Shown here: positions 12,155 to 21,242 of the stretch, piece by piece
Layout: the number at the start of each line of letters is the position of its first letter
How positions within the stretch are numbered: the first letter of the stretch is position 1
Assembly (NCBI GenBank): GCA_031262065.1
Contig: JAISIK010000022.1
Location: 1-52,445, forward strand
From: Oscillospiraceae bacterium
GTDB lineage: Bacteria; Bacillota; Clostridia; Oscillospirales; Oscillospiraceae
DNA length: 52,445 bases
Direction: 5' to 3'
Notes under the pieces: model-generated
What the model was told of the DNA's origin: nothing
Database searches by the model: none
The model's input: the letters and a program-made list of their open reading frames with translations, nothing else
Translations under genes and position numbers: made by a program

Positions 12155-13696
12155 TTGGAACGGCGGGGTTCAATTTTGGGCGGTGCGCTGCTGCTGACTG
12201 CGGCAAGTCTGCTGCTTCGGCTGATTTCTATCGGCTTTCAGGTTTTTCTCACAGACAGAATCGGCGCTGCGGGCATCGGGCTTTTGCAGCTGATTTCCAC
12301 CATCGGGATTCTGGCGATTCTGGTCGGCACGTCGGGCGTGCGGGTCGCTGCGATGTATCTGTCCGCCGAAGAGTTCGGGCATCGCAGACCCGGTGGCGTA
12401 CGTGAAGCGGTGTCGAACTGCCTGCAATACGGCATTGTGATCAGCTGCGTTGCGGGCGTTGCACTCTTTTTCCTCTCCGACTTTTTTGCGCAAAGCTGGC
12501 TGCGCGATATTCGCGCTGCGTCAAGTCTTCGCATTATGGGACTCCTTCTCCCCTTCAACTGCATGTGCGGGATTATGACCGGCTACTTCACCGCCTGCTC
12601 GCGCATCCGCCAGCTTGTAACCATTGAGATTGCTGAGCGGCTGCTTTCTATGCTCATTACCGTGTTTCTGCTTCTGTTTTGGGCGGGAAATGATTTGGAA
12701 AAGGCATGCTGCGCCATCACGCTCGGCAGCAGTATCGGCTGCATTTTTGACTTCATCCTGCTCTATGCCATTTATCGCCGCGACACGCGCAATACGCCGC
12801 TCCCCACGCACGATCTCCATATGCGCAAGCGCATGATTGCGCTGTGCGTACCGCTTGCCCTGAATGATTACCTGCGGGCGGGGCTGAACACCACAGAGCA
12901 GCTCTTAATCCCCTACGGTCTGGAGCGCTATGGCAGCACGGCAAGCGGCGCAATGGCAAGCTACGGCACGATTCACGGCATGGTTTTTCCGATTCTCATG
13001 TTCCCGGCAACGCTGCTGTATTCCGTTTCGGACCTTCTTGTCCCGGAGCTGTCGCGCAGCCGCGCCATGCGGCGGCAAATCCGCATCTCCGACTTGACCG
13101 ACAAGTGCCTGCGCATGGAAATGCTGTTCGGCGCGGCTGTGGCAGGCGTTCTTTTCGTCAGTGCACCGGAGCTGGGACTTTTGATTTACAAAAGCGCCGC
13201 CGTGGGCTTCTACCTGCGTATTTTTGCGCCGATGGTGCTGATTTTGTACCTCGACGCCATTGTTGACGGCATGCTCAAGGGCTTGGCGCAGCAGGTCAGC
13301 TGCGTGCGCTACAACACCTTCACTTCCCTTCTGGATGTGCTTCTGCTGCTGATTCTGCTTCCGCGTTGGGGTATCGCAGGCTATGTTTGCAGCTTTGTGC
13401 TTACGCATATCATCAATCTCATTCTCAGCGTCGGGCGGCTTCTTCGCACAACCGGGCATCGCCCCAAAGCTGCCGATTTCCTGCGTCCGATTCTCTGCGC
13501 GCTTTTCACGATGCCGTTCGCTATGATGCTGCCGGTCGGCGGAAATGCTTTGTCTGCGATTTTGCTGCGCTCCTCCTATTTCCTGCTTATGCTTTGCGCA
13601 ATGTTCCTGCTCAGCGGGGCATTTTTGAGCCGGGATTACGCATGGCTCAAGCGAGTCGTTCTGCGCAGCCGAAAACTCAAACAGCGATTGAGATAA
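12155..13696 (+). CDS. SpoVB-like MOP-superfamily flippase
   Basis: A 513-residue integral membrane protein with about 13-14 hydrophobic segments. It belongs by pattern to the MOP exporters (polysaccharide/lipid II flippases, SpoVB, MurJ). The N-terminus (SILGGALLLTAASLLLRLIS, then DRIGAAGIGLLQLI) has the typical first helix and RxxGxxGxGxY-like loop. Length and layout fit SpoVB, a sporulation cortex protein, but I cannot exclude another flippase. It starts at TTG 12155-12157, with GGAGG 7 nt upstream and no ATG in a better place. It lies 73 bp after rsmE. The stop codon lies within the following hairpin. Confidence 0.82.
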   Translation: MERRGSILGGALLLTAASLLLRLISIGFQVFLTDRIGAAGIGLLQLISTIGILAILVGTSGVRVAAMYLSAEEFGHRRPGGVREAVSNCLQYGIVISCVAGVALFFLSDFFAQSWLRDIRAASSLRIMGLLLPFNCMCGIMTGYFTACSRIRQLVTIEIAERLLSMLITVFLLLFWAGNDLEKACCAITLGSSIGCIFDFILLYAIYRRDTRNTPLPTHDLHMRKRMIALCVPLALNDYLRAGLNTTEQLLIPYGLERYGSTASGAMASYGTIHGMVFPILMFPATLLYSVSDLLVPELSRSRAMRRQIRISDLTDKCLRMEMLFGAAVAGVLFVSAPELGLLIYKSAAVGFYLRIFAPMVLILYLDAIVDGMLKGLAQQVSCVRYNTFTSLLDVLLLLILLPRWGIAGYVCSFVLTHIINLILSVGRLLRTTGHRPKAADFLRPILCALFTMPFAMMLPVGGNALSAILLRSSYFLLMLCAMFLLSGAFLSRDYAWLKRVVLRSRKLKQRLR

Positions 13697-13710
13697 CTCT
13701 CAATCGCTGT
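13681..13710. terminator. Bidirectional terminator between the flippase and GNAT genes
   Basis: A perfect 13-bp stem (ACAGCGATTGAGA) with loop TAAC that overlaps the last codons and stop of the flippase gene. It serves the convergent GNAT gene too; on the minus strand TTTGAGTTTTC follows. Confidence 0.75.
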
Positions 13711-13716
13711 TCTGCG

Positions 13717-14394
13717 CTAGTACACCCAAATCGACGGTTGTTTCCCGAAGGAAAAGCCGAGTTTTTCCTGCAAGCGAATCGATGCTGCATTGCCCTCGAC
13801 GATGTGGCAAAAGGGCTTCCAACCGCGTTGCAGATGCAGCCGAATCAAATAGTTCTCTAACTGCGTGCCCAGTCCGCGGCGGCGGTATTCCGGCAAAATT
13901 TCGAGCATGCCCACGCTTCCCTCGCTGTGCATGCCGATAAATCCGGCGAGCTTACCGTCTTCATAAAGCCCCCAAAGCCGCCCTGCTTGCAATCGTTCGG
14001 TCAAATAGTCCAAAGTGTCGTCCCACAGATGGTAGTGCTTCGAGGCGAGCGGTAAATCCGCCTCGCGCAGGGGGCGAATATCTGCATGCGGCATCGGCGG
14101 CACTTCTGGCTTATCGTAAACCGCCAAAGTGCATGCCATATGAATCGAAAAGTCATAGGCTTTGCATAAATAGTCCGCAGCCTGTGCGCTCTTGACGCAG
14201 AACTGGTCGCAGTCCCTCAAGTGCAAATCCATTACAATGCGGTGCAGCGTTGCGCCGTCTTCGATATTGCTCACCAGCACGCCGCCCTCTTCGTTGCGAA
14301 CTATGCGCCCGCATGCGCCGTCATAAAGCAAAGTGCCCATGCCGCGATTGAGCAGCTCGTCCATTTCTACCGTTTCAATGGAAGCCCTTTCCAT
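13717..14394 (-). CDS. GNAT-family N-acetyltransferase
   Basis: A 225-residue acetyltransferase using acetyl-CoA. The catalytic domain fills roughly residues 105-225. Motif A is visible as MLEILPEYRRRGLGTQLE, with the R/Q-x-x-G-x-G/A acetyl-CoA loop, followed by EGNAASIRLQEKLGF. Residues 1-100 form a separate N-terminal half (LLNRGMGTLLYDGACG ...) that may set substrate choice; I cannot name the substrate. ATG 14394 is used; a TTG one codon earlier fits GAGGG spacing equally well. The gene is convergent with the flippase and has its own promoter. Confidence 0.88.
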   Translation of the reverse strand: MERASIETVEMDELLNRGMGTLLYDGACGRIVRNEEGGVLVSNIEDGATLHRIVMDLHLRDCDQFCVKSAQAADYLCKAYDFSIHMACTLAVYDKPEVPPMPHADIRPLREADLPLASKHYHLWDDTLDYLTERLQAGRLWGLYEDGKLAGFIGMHSEGSVGMLEILPEYRRRGLGTQLENYLIRLHLQRGWKPFCHIVEGNAASIRLQEKLGFSFGKQPSIWVY

Positions 14395-14424
14395 CAAGCA
14401 AACCCTCGTTCTTTTTTTAGTTGT

Positions 14425-14430
14425 ATTATA
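14425..14430 (-). promoter_or_regulatory. Extended -10 promoter of the GNAT gene
   Basis: TATGCTATAAT on the minus strand is a TGN-extended -10 element about 30 bp before the GNAT start. No good -35 is visible, because that position lies in the terminator of the preceding small gene. Confidence 0.55.
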
Positions 14431-14449
14431 GCATACGCCGCCAAAAAAG

Positions 14450-14502
14450 AAAAGCGGGAAGGAACGCAGCTGCGCAAAGCGCTTGCGTTCCTTCCCGCTT
14501 TT
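14450..14502 (-). terminator. Terminator of the 63-aa gene
   Basis: A 19-bp perfect stem (AAAAGCGGGAAGGAACGCA) with a short inner hairpin GCGC/GCGC is followed by TTTTTT on the minus strand. It ends 12 bp after the small ORF stop. Confidence 0.88.
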
Positions 14503-14514
14503 GACTCATTTTGC

Positions 14515-14706
14515 TCAGTGTTTCTTTCTTCCCAAGCCCTCCACATAGGCGCGCATTTCGTCCTTGCTGGCTATCGCCTCGCACTCTGCCGCAACTGCGT
14601 TGCGCTCAGCTTGCGTCAGGGATGTGAAATAGTCCATTGCATTGGGGTTATGCTGCAAGTGCACGCCAAAGCTCATGGGGTAGTTTTTCCAATAATTCGT
14701 CTCCAT
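14515..14706 (-). CDS. Small conserved-looking protein, 63 aa, unknown function
   Basis: I do not recognise a named family. The protein begins METNYWKNYPMSFGV and continues LTQAERNAVAAECEAIASKD, ending GRKKH; it is soluble, with two likely helices. It resembles short clostridial proteins that pair a YPMSFG motif with a helix-turn of unknown role. The ATG at 14704-14706 follows GGAGGATTCCC, and the good ribosome binding site and strong terminator argue that it is real. The 5' flank, from the ribosome binding site outward, is the left arm of the palindromic element described next. Confidence 0.6.
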   Translation of the reverse strand: METNYWKNYPMSFGVHLQHNPNAMDYFTSLTQAERNAVAAECEAIASKDEMRAYVEGLGRKKH

Positions 14707-14938
14707 CGGGAATCCTCCAAATAATAGAATATATTGCTCCGACAAATAAACCCTGCGCCATCTCGGCGGGCTTTTCCTCGTATCCCTGCGTTATCCTCCT
14801 TGCCGGGCGAAAGCCCGCCTGCGTCGTCTGCCTTGGCATACAAGAAAAATCCTCGCCGTGCTTTCTAATGCTTCTTTCCTGACAGAAAGCCCAAACGACG
14901 CAAGGTTTATTTGTAGGAGCAATACTCTAGGATTCCCG
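14707..14938. repeat. Palindromic (MITE-like) element, about 230 bp
   Basis: The outer arms CGGGAATCCT (14707-14716) and AGGATTCCCG (14929-14938) are exact inverse copies. The inner arms start at TATTGCTCC on each side. From 14734 (TTGCTCCGACAAATAAACC) they match the complement of 14899-14922 at about 22 of 24 positions. The core holds further inverse pairs, such as GGCGGGCTTT and AAAGCCCGCC. No protein is encoded. Such terminal inverted repeats fit a MITE or another small palindromic mobile element. The left arm supplies the ribosome binding site of the 63-aa gene. Nothing else is seen in this 300-bp intergenic stretch apart from the rplQ terminator. Confidence 0.65.
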
Positions 14939-14962
14939 TTTTTCCCAAAAGATACCCAAAAA

Positions 14963-14993
14963 AGAGCTGCCGCCGAAAAACGGCAGCAGCTCT
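14963..14993 (-). terminator. Terminator of the ribosomal superoperon
   Basis: A 13-bp stem with one G-U pair (AGAGCTGCTGCCG side) closes on a TTTTT loop and is followed by TTTTTTGGG on the minus strand, 13 bp after the rplQ stop. Confidence 0.9.
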
Positions 14994-15006
14994 ATTTGCA
15001 TATTCC

Positions 15007-15348
15007 TTACACCAGCTCGATGATTGCCATCTCCGCCGCGTCGCCGCGACGTACGCCGATGCGAATCACTCTCGTGTAGCCGCCGTTGCGGTCGGCATAC
15101 TTCGGAGCTACCTCTTTGAACAGCTTATGTGCGACGTCTTCCTTAGTAATGAAAGAAAGCGCTCTGCGATAAGCAGCGAGGTCACCCTTCTTTCCAAGGG
15201 TAATCATCTTCTCAGCAACAGGCTGTACTTCCTTCGCTCTGCAAAAGGTCGTCTCAAGCTTGCCGTTCTCGAGCAGATCGGTGGTCAGCTGGCGAAGCAT
15301 CGCCTTGCGCTGTGTGGTCGTTCTGCCGAGCTTACGGGTTCCAAACAT
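15007..15348 (-). CDS. rplQ: 50S ribosomal protein L17
   Basis: A 113-residue large-subunit protein lining the outside of the exit tunnel. It starts [19 protein letters not shown], the standard L17 opening, so ATG 15348 with AAGGAGG upstream is chosen over a longer frame. It is the last gene of the alpha operon, 72 bp after rpoA. The ecfA/ecfT and truA genes that often follow in Firmicutes are missing; a terminator and a palindromic element come instead. Confidence 0.98.
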   Translation of the reverse strand: MFGTRKLGRTTTQRKAMLRQLTTDLLENGKLETTFCRAKEVQPVAEKMITLGKKGDLAAYRRALSFITKEDVAHKLFKEVAPKYADRNGGYTRVIRIGVRRGDAAEMAIIELV

Positions 15349-15420
15349 TCGTATTTCCTCCTTCTTGTAAGGTAAAGACAGCGGATAAGACAGCGCCAAC
15401 GACGCCTCCCGCCCCGCGGA

Positions 15421-16377
15421 TTAATTGTTACCGGACTCCTCATTGGAGAGAGCCAAACCCATCATCGCCAGCTTATTCTGCACTTCGTCGAGCGACTTCT
15501 TGCCCATATTGCGCACTTTCATCATTTCCTCCGGCGTTCTGGAAATCAGATCGCGCACGGTGTTGATATTGGCGCGCTTGAGGCAGTTGAAGCTACGCAC
15601 AGACAGGTCGAGCTCTTCAATGGTGAGCTTGAGCGCAGTCGGCTCGGTGGATACGTCCTTCTCCCGCACGATCGACTGGCTGGACGCGGTCTCCGACAGG
15701 TCGGTGAACAGCGTCAGGTGCTCAGTCAAAATCTTTGCTGCGATAGAAACGGCGTCCTTGGCGGTGGTCGTAGAGTCTGTCCACACCTCGAGTGTCAGCT
15801 TGTCAAAATCAGTCATGTTGCCCACGCGGGTATTCTCGACTGTGTAGTTGACCTTGTACACCGGGGAATAGATGGAGTCAATCGGGATTACGCCAATGGG
15901 GGTCTGCGGCGTTTTGTTGCGGTCTGCCGGCACGTAGCCGCGACCGCGACTCATCGTGATTTCCATATTGAGCGTGGCGTCAGGTCCGAGCGAGCAGATA
16001 TGCAAATCCTTATTGAGAATCTCCACATCGTCGTCGGTCTTGATGTCGCCGGCAGTGACTTCGCACTCGCCGCTGGCGTCAATATAGACAGTCTTGATAC
16101 CGTCGCAATTCATCTTTGCGATAATTCTCTTCACATTGAGCACAATTTCCGTAACGTCTTCCTTGACGCCGGGAACCGTGGAGAACTCATGCTGGATACC
16201 TGCAATCTTAATAGAGGTCGCAGCCGTACCGGGCAGAGAGGAGAGGAGAATTCTTCTCAAAGAATTACCCAGAGTTGTGCCGTAGCCCCGCTCCAGAGGC
16301 TCTACAACATACACGCCGTGAGAGGAATCATCCGGAGAGTCGATACACTCAATACGCGGCTTGTCAATTTCTATCAT
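15421..16377 (-). CDS. rpoA: DNA-directed RNA polymerase subunit alpha
   Basis: 318 residues. The N-terminal assembly domain contains the dimerisation stretch [20 protein letters not shown]. After a linker comes the C-terminal DNA- and activator-binding domain (about 245-310) with [16 protein letters not shown] and a helix-hairpin-helix. It initiates RNA polymerase assembly. It lies between rpsD and rplQ as in the alpha operon, with 79-bp and 72-bp spacers wider than elsewhere in the cluster. Confidence 0.99.
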   Translation of the reverse strand: MIEIDKPRIECIDSPDDSSHGVYVVEPLERGYGTTLGNSLRRILLSSLPGTAATSIKIAGIQHEFSTVPGVKEDVTEIVLNVKRIIAKMNCDGIKTVYIDASGECEVTAGDIKTDDDVEILNKDLHICSLGPDATLNMEITMSRGRGYVPADRNKTPQTPIGVIPIDSIYSPVYKVNYTVENTRVGNMTDFDKLTLEVWTDSTTTAKDAVSIAAKILTEHLTLFTDLSETASSQSIVREKDVSTEPTALKLTIEELDLSVRSFNCLKRANINTVRDLISRTPEEMMKVRNMGKKSLDEVQNKLAMMGLALSNEESGNN

Positions 16378-16456
16378 ATAACAAATACCCTCCTTCTAGT
16401 TTGCGGGGAAAGCTCCCCGCGTGTAAATCAGCTTACCAATAAACGAGGGTGAAGCA

Positions 16457-17053
16457 TTACTTGGAGTAAAGCTCGACGATGAGGTTCTCAGCGATTTCGA
16501 AGTCGATATCTTCCTTCGTCGGCACGGCGATAACCTTGCCGGAGAGGGTGTTCTTGTCGCGGTCAAGCCACTTCGGGGCGGCGATGAACGCGTCGTCTTC
16601 CTTCAGCTTCTTGAAACGATTGTTCGAGCAGCTCTTTTCGCTGACAGCAATCACATCGCCAACCTTCACCAAATAGGAGGGAATGTTGACACGCTTGCCG
16701 TTCACTGTGAAGTGTCCGTGGTTAACAAGCTGACGAGCCTCGCGGCGGGTCGAGCAGAAGCCCAGACGATAGACAACATTGTCCAGTCTCTTCTCGATCA
16801 TGCTCAGCAGGATTTCTCCTGTGTTGCCTTCCATGCGGGCAGACTTCTCGTAGTACATACGGAACTGCTTTTCGAGGATACCATATACGAATTTGACCTT
16901 CTGCTTCTCCGTGAGCTGAGTTGCATACTCGGATTTTTTTGCTCTTCTCTGTCCGCCGGGGTTCTTGTTGGAAGTCTTAGAATAACCCATTACGGCAGGA
17001 GAAACGCCAAGTGTTCTACAGCGTTTGAGAACAGGCTGCATATTTTTTGCCAT
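16457..17053 (-). CDS. rpsD: 30S ribosomal protein S4
   Basis: 198 residues. A primary 16S rRNA binder and, in many bacteria, translational repressor of its operon. The S4 RNA-binding fold is visible at about residues 90-150 (MIEKRLDNVVYRLGF, ARQLVNHGHFTVNG). The N-terminus lacks the four-cysteine zinc site of C+ S4 proteins; only single cysteines (RCRTLG) occur, so this is the zinc-free form. It lies 23 bp after rpsK. Confidence 0.98.
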   Translation of the reverse strand: MAKNMQPVLKRCRTLGVSPAVMGYSKTSNKNPGGQRRAKKSEYATQLTEKQKVKFVYGILEKQFRMYYEKSARMEGNTGEILLSMIEKRLDNVVYRLGFCSTRREARQLVNHGHFTVNGKRVNIPSYLVKVGDVIAVSEKSCSNNRFKKLKEDDAFIAAPKWLDRDKNTLSGKVIAVPTKEDIDFEIAENLIVELYSK

Positions 17054-17076
17054 TGCATCAATTCCTCCTTATCGAA

Positions 17077-17475
17077 TTAGACACGACGTCTCTTGGGCGG
17101 ACGGCAACCATTGTGGGGGATGGGTGTGACGTCCTTGATCATAACAACTTCCAGACCCGCAGATTGCAGCGCGCGGATGGCTGCTTCACGACCTTGACCG
17201 GGACCCTTGACATAGACTTCGACCGTCTTCAGACCATATTCCATCGCAGCCTTCGATGCAGTTTCTGCACACATCTGCGCTGCGTACGGCGTGGACTTAC
17301 GAGAGCCGCGGAAGCCGAGTCCGCCGGACGATGCCCAAGAAAGTGCATTGCCCTGCAGGTCAGTGATGGTTACCATGGTGTTGTTGAACGAGGAACGGAT
17401 ATGCACAGCTCCTTTTTCAACGACCTTACGCTCGCGACGGCGCTTGACAACTTTTTTAGCATTCGCTTTAGCCAT
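17077..17475 (-). CDS. rpsK: 30S ribosomal protein S11
   Basis: 132 residues. A platform protein of the small subunit near the mRNA exit. It contains the family signature [15 protein letters not shown] and a C-terminal [18 protein letters not shown], identical in style to other bacterial S11. A 16-bp gap separates it from rpsM. Confidence 0.99.
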   Translation of the reverse strand: MAKANAKKVVKRRRERKVVEKGAVHIRSSFNNTMVTITDLQGNALSWASSGGLGFRGSRKSTPYAAQMCAETASKAAMEYGLKTVEVYVKGPGQGREAAIRALQSAGLEVVMIKDVTPIPHNGCRPPKRRRV

Positions 17476-17491
17476 TTAACATATCCCTCCC

Positions 17492-17860
17492 TTACTTCTT
17501 CTTGTTCGCAATGGTCTTCGCAGGACCCTTGCGTGTACGTGCGTTTGTCTTTGTGCGCTGACCTCTGACGGGCAAACCTCTTCTGTGGCGGATGCCGCGA
17601 TAGCAGCCGATTTCCGTCAGGCGCTTGATGTTCATAGCGACTTCACGGCGAAGGTCGCCCTCGATTGTAAAGTTCTTGTCGATAACATCACGGAGCTTCG
17701 CTTCGTCTTCTTCGGACAAGTTCTTAACACGAGTGTCGGGATTCACTCCCGCCATCGCAACGATGTCTGTTGCGCGTTTTCTGCCGATGCCGAAGATATA
17801 GGTGAGAGCAATCTCAATTCTCTTCTCGCGGGGCAGGTCTATACCAGCAATACGTGCCAT
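17492..17860 (-). CDS. rpsM: 30S ribosomal protein S13
   Basis: 122 residues. A head protein contacting the 50S subunit and P-site tRNA. It opens [20 protein letters not shown] and carries the basic tail [20 protein letters not shown] that reaches the tRNA. It lies 17 bp after rpmJ, as in the alpha operon. Confidence 0.99.
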   Translation of the reverse strand: MARIAGIDLPREKRIEIALTYIFGIGRKRATDIVAMAGVNPDTRVKNLSEEDEAKLRDVIDKNFTIEGDLRREVAMNIKRLTEIGCYRGIRHRRGLPVRGQRTKTNARTRKGPAKTIANKKK

Positions 17861-17877
17861 ATTATTCGAGCACCTCC

Positions 17878-17991
17878 TTAGCCTTGTCTCTGCTTATGCT
17901 TGGGATTTTCGCAAATTACCATGACGCGACCCTTGCGCTTAATGATCTTGCATTTTTCACACATGGGCTTCACGGACGGTCTAACCTTCAT
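17878..17991 (-). CDS. rpmJ: 50S ribosomal protein L36 (zinc form)
   Basis: A 37-residue protein, found by reading the infA-rpsM gap. It begins [20 protein letters not shown] and ends in [10 protein letters not shown]. The zinc ligands C11, C14, C27 and H32 are all present, so this is the C+ paralogue. It stabilises the 23S rRNA near the peptidyl transferase region. There are 35 bp to infA and 17 bp to rpsM. Confidence 0.97.
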   Translation of the reverse strand: MKVRPSVKPMCEKCKIIKRKGRVMVICENPKHKQRQG

Positions 17992-18026
17992 AGTGTTTAA
18001 CCTCCATATGAGAACAATGTCTCGAT

Positions 18027-18245
18027 TTACTTGCTTCTCCATGTGATTCGACCCTGGGTCAAATCATACGGAGACATCTGAACAGTTACCTTGTCGCCGG
18101 GCAAGATCTTAATATAGTTCATTCTGAGCTTGCCGGAAATGTGTGCCAGAATCATATGCTCGCCGCCAATTTTGACTTTGAACATGGCGTTCGGCAGTGC
18201 ATCTACTACGATGCCCTCAAGTTCGATTACGTCGTCTTTTGCCAA
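18027..18245 (-). CDS. infA: Translation initiation factor IF-1
   Basis: 72 residues in a single OB-fold; it binds the ribosomal A site during initiation. It begins [20 protein letters not shown] and contains [19 protein letters not shown]. It starts 2 bp after the KOW protein gene, so the two are probably translationally coupled. Confidence 0.98.
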   Translation of the reverse strand: MAKDDVIELEGIVVDALPNAMFKVKIGGEHMILAHISGKLRMNYIKILPGDKVTVQMSPYDLTQGRITWRSK

Positions 18246-18247
18246 GT

Positions 18248-18538
18248 TTATGCACCCTCCTTGGTTTGAACGTTGAATTCCCGACCGAATTCGGTCAGTT
18301 TCCTTCGTAATTCGCTGTTGAGCAGTGAGTCGCCGAAGGACAGTTGCGCGGCGACCTCCGAATCTGGCCGAAGGACTATACGGACATGCTTACTATTTTT
18401 GCGCTTTGGTTTTTCGACTTTTCTTTCCTTGCCGTTAGCCAGGGAAACGTACACACCGTCTGTGTCAAGAACATAGAACAGCATTCCCTTATCGCGTCCT
18501 GCGCAGGAAACGACAATGTCCGATTTTGATATTTCCAT
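18248..18538 (-). CDS. KOW-domain RNA-binding protein (L14e-like)
   Basis: A 96-residue basic protein found at this place between map and infA in many Clostridia. The N-terminus ([20 protein letters not shown]) is a KOW motif like that of eukaryotic/archaeal L14e; a lysine/arginine-rich middle and a helical C-terminus follow. Its precise role is not established. ATG 18538 lies 1 nt after the map stop, so the longer upstream frame is rejected. Confidence 0.88.
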   Translation of the reverse strand: MEISKSDIVVSCAGRDKGMLFYVLDTDGVYVSLANGKERKVEKPKRKNSKHVRIVLRPDSEVAAQLSFGDSLLNSELRRKLTEFGREFNVQTKEGA

Positions 18539-18539
18539 A

Positions 18540-19295
18540 CTAAAGCCCCTCGGCGACGGTGAGAATTTCCGGCTCGCCGTCTGTAATGAGCACAGTATTT
18601 TCATAGTGGGCGGAGAGTTTGCCGTCGGCGGTTACGGTCGTCCATTTGTCTGCAAGGATACGCACTTCGTGCGTTCCCGCATTGACCATGGGTTCAATCG
18701 CAAGCGTCATGCCGCGGACAAGTCTCGGACCCCTTCCGGGGCTGCCGAAGTTCGGAACTTCCGGCTCTTCGTGGAGGTTTTGCCCGACACCGTGACCGAT
18801 GAAGGCGCGAACCACCGAATACCCGTTTGCCTCGACGTACGTTTGTACGGCGTGTGAAATATCCGAAACGCGCAGTCCCTGCCGGGCGAATTTCACGCCC
18901 TCGAAAAAGCTCTGCTTCGTAACATCTATGAGCCTTTGCGCTGCCTGTGAAATTTCCCCACAAGCAAAGGTAGCGGCGCAGTCACCATGAAAGCCCTTCC
19001 ACTTGGCGCCGACGTCAACAGACACGATATCGCCCTCTTTGAGGACGCGGCTGTCGGGTATTCCGTGAATGACGGTATTGTTCACGGAGATACAGGCGCT
19101 TGCGGGAAATCCCGCATAATTCAGGAAGGAGGGCGTTGCTCCATGCGACACGATAAAATCGTGCACTGCTTTGTCGATCTGTGCGGTTGTTGCGCCGGGT
19201 TTTACCATTTCCCCTGCCAAGGCACGGGCTGCCGCGGTAATTTTGCCTGCTTGGCGCATAATCGCAATCTCGCGCTCATTTTTAATCGGTATCAT
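18540..19295 (-). CDS. map: Methionine aminopeptidase, type I
   Basis: 251 residues; removes the initiator methionine from nascent proteins. The metal ligands of the pita-bread fold are D94, D105, H168, E201 and E232, with the substrate histidine H77 (NNTVIHGIP). It has no N-terminal zinc or SH3 extension. ATG 19295 overlaps the adk stop by 4 nt (ATGA); the longer frame upstream lies inside adk and is rejected. Confidence 0.98.
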   Translation of the reverse strand: MIPIKNEREIAIMRQAGKITAAARALAGEMVKPGATTAQIDKAVHDFIVSHGATPSFLNYAGFPASACISVNNTVIHGIPDSRVLKEGDIVSVDVGAKWKGFHGDCAATFACGEISQAAQRLIDVTKQSFFEGVKFARQGLRVSDISHAVQTYVEANGYSVVRAFIGHGVGQNLHEEPEVPNFGSPGRGPRLVRGMTLAIEPMVNAGTHEVRILADKWTTVTADGKLSAHYENTVLITDGEPEILTVAEGL

Positions 19296-19930
19296 GGCTG
19301 AACACCGATTGCCGCCAGAATATCGCGGGTTGCATCTGCAATGGGCTGGTCGCCGTTGACAAGCACGAGCTTGCCGCGTTTGGCGTAGAAGTCCTTGAGC
19401 ACCTCGGTTTCCGCATGGTAGACGGCAAGGCGGTTTTGCACCGTTTCCGGCACATCGTCCTTGCGGGTTACCAGCTCGCCGCTGCACGCGTTGCAGATGC
19501 CCTGCGCTTTTGGTGGGTTTGCCGTGATGTGGTAGCTTGCGCCGCAGGCGCTGCAGACCCTACGACCTGTCATACGCCGGGCGATTACCGCATCATCAAT
19601 TTCGATAGACACCACACAGTCGAGCTCTATGCCGTTATCCTGCAATGCCTGCGCCTGCGGCGCAGTGCGCGGGACGCCGTCGAGGATGTAGCCCTTTTTG
19701 CAGTCGTCCTGCGCGAGCCGCTCGCTGACGATGCCGATAATGACATCGTCAGGCACGAGCATGCCCTTGTCCATAAAGTCTTTCGCTTTCAGACCTGTGG
19801 GTGTTTGGTTTTTGATTGCTTCTCGGAGGATGTTGCCGGTGGAGATGGTGGGAATCTGCAACTGCTTTGCAATCAGCTCCGCTTGCGTTCCCTTCCCTGC
19901 GCCGGGCGCTCCTAACAGAATCAAATTCAT
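19292..19930 (-). CDS. adk: Adenylate kinase, zinc-lid type
   Basis: 212 residues; interconverts ATP+AMP and 2 ADP. The P-loop GAPGAGKG is at 7-14. The LID domain carries a four-cysteine zinc site (C126, C129, C146, C149), typical for Gram-positive bacteria. It lies 13 bp after secY and overlaps map by 4 nt. Confidence 0.99.
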   Translation of the reverse strand: MNLILLGAPGAGKGTQAELIAKQLQIPTISTGNILREAIKNQTPTGLKAKDFMDKGMLVPDDVIIGIVSERLAQDDCKKGYILDGVPRTAPQAQALQDNGIELDCVVSIEIDDAVIARRMTGRRVCSACGASYHITANPPKAQGICNACSGELVTRKDDVPETVQNRLAVYHAETEVLKDFYAKRGKLVLVNGDQPIADATRDILAAIGVQP

Positions 19931-19943
19931 TGGCGCCTCCGTA

Positions 19944-21242
19944 TTATTCGAGGAAGCCGGAATAGTTGTGCATCATGAGCTGCGCTTCAATTGCCGCGAC
20001 AGTCTCCAGAGCAACGCTGACAACGATGATAATCGACGTGCCGCCGAAGGAGAATCTGGTGTCGTTGACAATCGCGCCGAGGACAATCGGGAGCACAGCG
20101 ATAATACCGAGGTAAATCGCGCCGAAGAGGGTAATCTTGCTGATGACCTTACGGATGAAATCCGCCGTAGGTCTGCCCGGACGGAAGCCGGGGACAAAAC
20201 CGCCGTTCTTCTTGAGGTTGTTGGAAACCTCCACGGGATTGTACTGCACGGTCGCATAGAAGTAGCTGAATCCGACAATCAGGAGCAAATAAATCACGGA
20301 GTAAATTGCGCCTGTGCTGGCAAAGACGTTGTCATACCACCAGCCGCTTGTTGTGCCTACGAAGGCGCAAATGGTTGCCGGCAAGCTGGCGATGGACTGC
20401 GCGAAGATGATGGGCATAACGCCGGACATGTTCACCTTGATGGGCATGTGGGTGTTCTGCCCGCCGTAGACCTTGCGCCCGACGACGCGCTTTGCATACT
20501 GCACGGGGATTCTGCGCTCTGCGTTTGAAACAAAGATGATAAACACCACAACCGCCAACATCGCAAATACGAGCAGGATTGCCCAGTACCAGAAGCCGCC
20601 GAAATTGGCAACCAGCTTGTTGTAAATCGGGAGAATCATCGTAGACGGGAGGCGGGCAATGATATTTGCAAACAGAATCATTGAGATGCCGTTGCCGATA
20701 CCGTGCTCCGTAATCTGCTCGCCCAACCACATAACCAGCGTAGAGCCGGCAGTGAAAGTGAGGATGATGGTGACCGCCGTGAGGATGCCGTCGTTCGTCA
20801 GAAGCATGTTGCTGTACGATGCGTTGTAGCTTCTGAGCATATAGTAGTAGGCAAAGCCCATCAGCAAACCGAGCCCAATCGTTGTGAAACGCGTAATCTT
20901 GGTGATCTTCTTCTTGCCCTCTTCGCCGCCCTCTTTGCTCAGGCGTTCGAGAGCCGGGATTGCGATGGTCAGAAGCTGGATGATAATCGATGCGTTGATA
21001 TACGGCTGAATGCTCAAGGCGAAAATGGTTGCACTCGAGAACGCCGAGCCGGACATCATGTCGAGCATGCCGAAAATCGTGCCGCTGAGCTGCTGATTGA
21101 ACATCGCCGACATCTGCGCGACATTGACAAAGGGAACGGGGATGACGTTACCGATTCGGTAAATCAGGATGATTACGAGCGTGAAGAAGAGCTTCTTCCG
21201 CAGATCCGCAACCCTCCAGGCGTTTCGGAGTGTAGCAAACAC
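19944..21242 (-). CDS. secY: Protein translocase subunit SecY
   Basis: A 432-residue membrane channel of the Sec pathway with ten predicted helices. Recognisable blocks are YRIGNVIPVPFVN (helix 1), the plug region near SGSAFSSATIFALSI, and GGFVPGFRPGRPTADFI in the cytoplasmic loop before helix 9. It starts at GTG 21240-21242; the preceding rplO ends on the adjacent TAA and supplies the GAGGTGG ribosome binding site. Confidence 0.99.
   Translation of the reverse strand: MFATLRNAWRVADLRKKLFFTLVIILIYRIGNVIPVPFVNVAQMSAMFNQQLSGTIFGMLDMMSGSAFSSATIFALSIQPYINASIIIQLLTIAIPALERLSKEGGEEGKKKITKITRFTTIGLGLLMGFAYYYMLRSYNASYSNMLLTNDGILTAVTIILTFTAGSTLVMWLGEQITEHGIGNGISMILFANIIARLPSTMILPIYNKLVANFGGFWYWAILLVFAMLAVVVFIIFVSNAERRIPVQYAKRVVGRKVYGGQNTHMPIKVNMSGVMPIIFAQSIASLPATICAFVGTTSGWWYDNVFASTGAIYSVIYLLLIVGFSYFYATVQYNPVEVSNNLKKNGGFVPGFRPGRPTADFIRKVISKITLFGAIYLGIIAVLPIVLGAIVNDTRFSFGGTSIIIVVSVALETVAAIEAQLMMHNYSGFLE

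Noticed and set aside
18540..19487. Long form of methionine aminopeptidase with an extra domain
   Set aside because: The upstream 64 codons are adk in another frame; the ATG overlapping the adk stop is the natural start.
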